DNA of 5,975 bases from Candidatus Saccharimonadota bacterium (GTDB taxonomy: Bacteria; Patescibacteriota; Saccharimonadia; Saccharimonadales; Saccharimonadaceae). Shown in pieces: positions 5,801 to 5,975 of the stretch (position 1 is the stretch's first letter; each line of letters opens with the position of its first letter). Location: the NCBI GenBank assembly GCA_017511405.1, contig JAFWKB010000040.1, positions 1-5,975 on the forward strand, read 5' to 3'. The translations under genes were made by a program, and so were the position numbers. The notes beneath the pieces are model-generated. The model was not told the DNA's origin. It did not search any database and saw only the letters and a list, made by a program, of their open reading frames with translations.

Positions 5801-5975
5801 GAAGCGCCGTCTAACCAAGGTTCAGCCCAAAAACCGCTAAAAACGCCCGAAAATAGCCCTAAACGCGAAAATACGGCTAAACCAACCGCCCCAACTCGTG
5901 AAAACCCCGCAAAAGTTTCTGCTCCGAAGCTCCCTTCCGACCCCTTTGAACCTCTCCCGAAAAACCCAACTCTCC
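2900..5975 (+). CDS. Membrane-anchored VirD4/TraG/HerA-type P-loop ATPase; 3' end outside window
   Basis: Open frame of 1,025 codons without a stop. One hydrophobic helix (residues about 6-27) followed by Arg/Lys suggests an N-terminal anchor with the rest in the cytoplasm. Residues about 42-370 resemble the N-terminal domain of CPR/archaeal conjugative-type ATPases (DUF8128-like by memory): EIPRTN, AAEQLFASLHGIL, YHLPHTSVETPN. Walker A is GQTGAGKS (416-423, Lys422); DPHGD lies at 444-448; Walker B YLYVDEFQNF has Asp665-Glu666; ANQY carries a sensor-type Gln694. LSEARKYGLNLTVANQY is typical of TraG/TraD TraM-recognition domains. From about 775 comes a charged, probably coiled segment, then a disordered Pro/Asn/Gln/Lys/Ser tail to the window end. 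Likely role: hexameric motor pumping DNA or protein across the membrane, as in type IV secretion coupling. No relaxase or VirB-like gene is visible. The ATG is chosen because it directly begins the membrane helix; no Shine-Dalgarno precedes it. Confidence 0.93.
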   Translation, partial: MFAQIIHFILTPIVWIPLVGLFAFLTYRNYKQANRLKVLNVDSVLLMLEIPRTNDKKELAAEQLFASLHGILRDKNELRNSGGVQEHLSFEIVSSGGQIRFYVWVPKILQSFVEGQIYSQYPTVQIYKCDDDYVDNRRKHSVIYSSELTLTEDDALPIKTFDTFEVDPLAGITGTLAKLDTDLGEELWIQILTRPIADDWHKSTTDRWIDKVKTGHSSFGLFGFDMQYILEILSALWTPPTGGTKSETSGPEISERDKTRIAKAEEKATKLGYQVKIRLAYLGSDEINAKLNMQALVGTFKQFNSTNLNGFKMLGASFEPEALDAYKLRQFTDDGFILNISELASVYHLPHTSVETPNIVWANSKTAEPPAKLPMITGNPANDENISAFGLTNFRGINHQFGLLRRDRSRHVYIIGQTGAGKSGLLELFALSDIFYNQGYCIIDPHGDFAIDNLRFVPKSRIKDVVYFNPADTAHPVAFNPLELSDPARKPNVSSEVIGVLKRMFGDSWGPRLEHILRYTLLALLDRPETTLLDISRMLTDKDFRKETLTYCKDVTVLQFWKQEFGTWNDKQVTESIAPVLNKVGAFTANPIIRNIIGQPKSSFDVRKIMDEGKILVVNLSKGLIGEDNAGILGSFLVTKVQLAAMSRSDIPDIKDRRPFYLYVDEFQNFATDSFSVILSEARKYGLNLTVANQYTAQMTDSVRDAVFGNVGTTISFRISADDAPVLVKQFEPTFDENDLIQMNNRNFIISMIINGEKVPAFSATTLSIPTPPTDNLEEIIESSRELYSRPRAEVEAEIKETIEASEKYKKELSDSGRLAGEQGNTEPKFVFKSADISSSKSFKPEAARIKASQKTEQRPNRPVFHFKRELTPQEEFKKLKISPNTAEEKEGRLGLKDLGKLLETADLPPTPPETSTGNQTPSKPVQAKPPVQSNSTGNQTNQKSDHNSNQKSKQNRKNRRNKHNKSEAPSNQGSAQKPLKTPENSPKRENTAKPTAPTRENPAKVSAPKLPSDPFEPLPKNPTL
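5648..5721. repeat. 14-bp direct repeat in the disordered tail of the ATPase gene
   Basis: ACAGGGAATCAAAC occurs at 5648-5661 and 5708-5721, exactly 60 bases (20 codons) apart. With one mismatch the match extends 3 bases upstream (5645 and 5705). Both copies encode S-T-G-N-Q-T in the same frame. The in-frame spacing suggests duplication of a 20-codon unit in a tolerant tail, though the sequence between the copies shows only faint similarity to what follows. Confidence 0.6.
5689..5713. repeat. 7-bp inverted repeat (possible hairpin) inside the ATPase tail
   Basis: CCCTGTC (5689-5695), an 11-base loop, then GACAGGG (5707-5713). Its right arm is the start of the second copy of the 14-bp direct repeat. 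No T-run follows, so it is not an intrinsic terminator. It lies within coding sequence and may be incidental. Confidence 0.35.

Noticed and set aside
1..5975. Recoded stop codon (UGA as Gly or Trp), as in some CPR groups
   Set aside because: No in-frame TGA occurs in any of the three genes, two genes end at TAA in natural places, and Trp is encoded by TGG.
2900..5975. Integrated mobile element starting at the ATPase gene
   Set aside because: No integrase, relaxase, terminal repeats or attachment-like duplication is seen, and codon style matches topA; the downstream region outside the window could still change this.

Overview
This 5,975-base window is a stretch of bacterial chromosome with three protein genes, all on the + strand. 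The outer two run off the window edges: (1) the C-terminal part of DNA topoisomerase I (topA, 1-1629, 5' end missing), (2) a 346-residue protein joining a sigma-70 region-4-type helix-turn-helix to winged-helix/HARE-HTH-like domains (1813-2853), and (3) a large membrane-anchored VirD4/TraG/HerA-type P-loop ATPase (2900 to the window end, 3' end missing). No RNA gene, CRISPR array, insertion sequence or attachment site is visible.

The gene content suggests a Candidate Phyla Radiation (Patescibacteria) genome, possibly Saccharibacteria. The reasons are the stand-alone sigma-region-4/HARE-type regulator, the DPHGD-type conjugative ATPase outside any visible conjugation operon, the lysine-tailed TopA without a zinc ribbon, and compact gene packing. 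This is recalled family distribution, not a database result. The genes read normally in the standard bacterial code: no in-frame TGA occurs in any of them. Base composition looks moderate in GC by eye. All three genes share one codon style, with C-, T- or A-ending codons and few G-ending ones, so nothing marks recent transfer.

Layout: topA ends at 1629. The 183-base gap 1630-1812 carries two good promoter-like sequences. P1 (1647-1676) has a perfect 8-bp inverted repeat lying mostly in its spacer. P2 (1741-1769) is nearly ideal (TTGACA, 17 bp, TGaTATTAT) and overlaps an 11-bp direct repeat. P2, followed by a clear Shine-Dalgarno, should drive the sigma-like gene. The 46-base gap 2854-2899 holds a third extended -10 promoter whose predicted transcription start falls on or next to the ATG of the ATPase gene, so that mRNA is predicted to be leaderless. 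No convincing intrinsic terminator is seen after topA or the regulator gene, so read-through is possible.

How the genes might work together: TopA relaxes negative supercoils, the second protein probably binds promoter DNA or RNA polymerase, and the third probably moves DNA or protein at the membrane. Each gene appears to have its own promoter, so shared function is not implied by operon structure. The most interesting points are the free-standing sigma-region-4 mimic with repeat-decorated promoters, the predicted leaderless ATPase gene, and the apparently orphan coupling-type ATPase with its long disordered tail.
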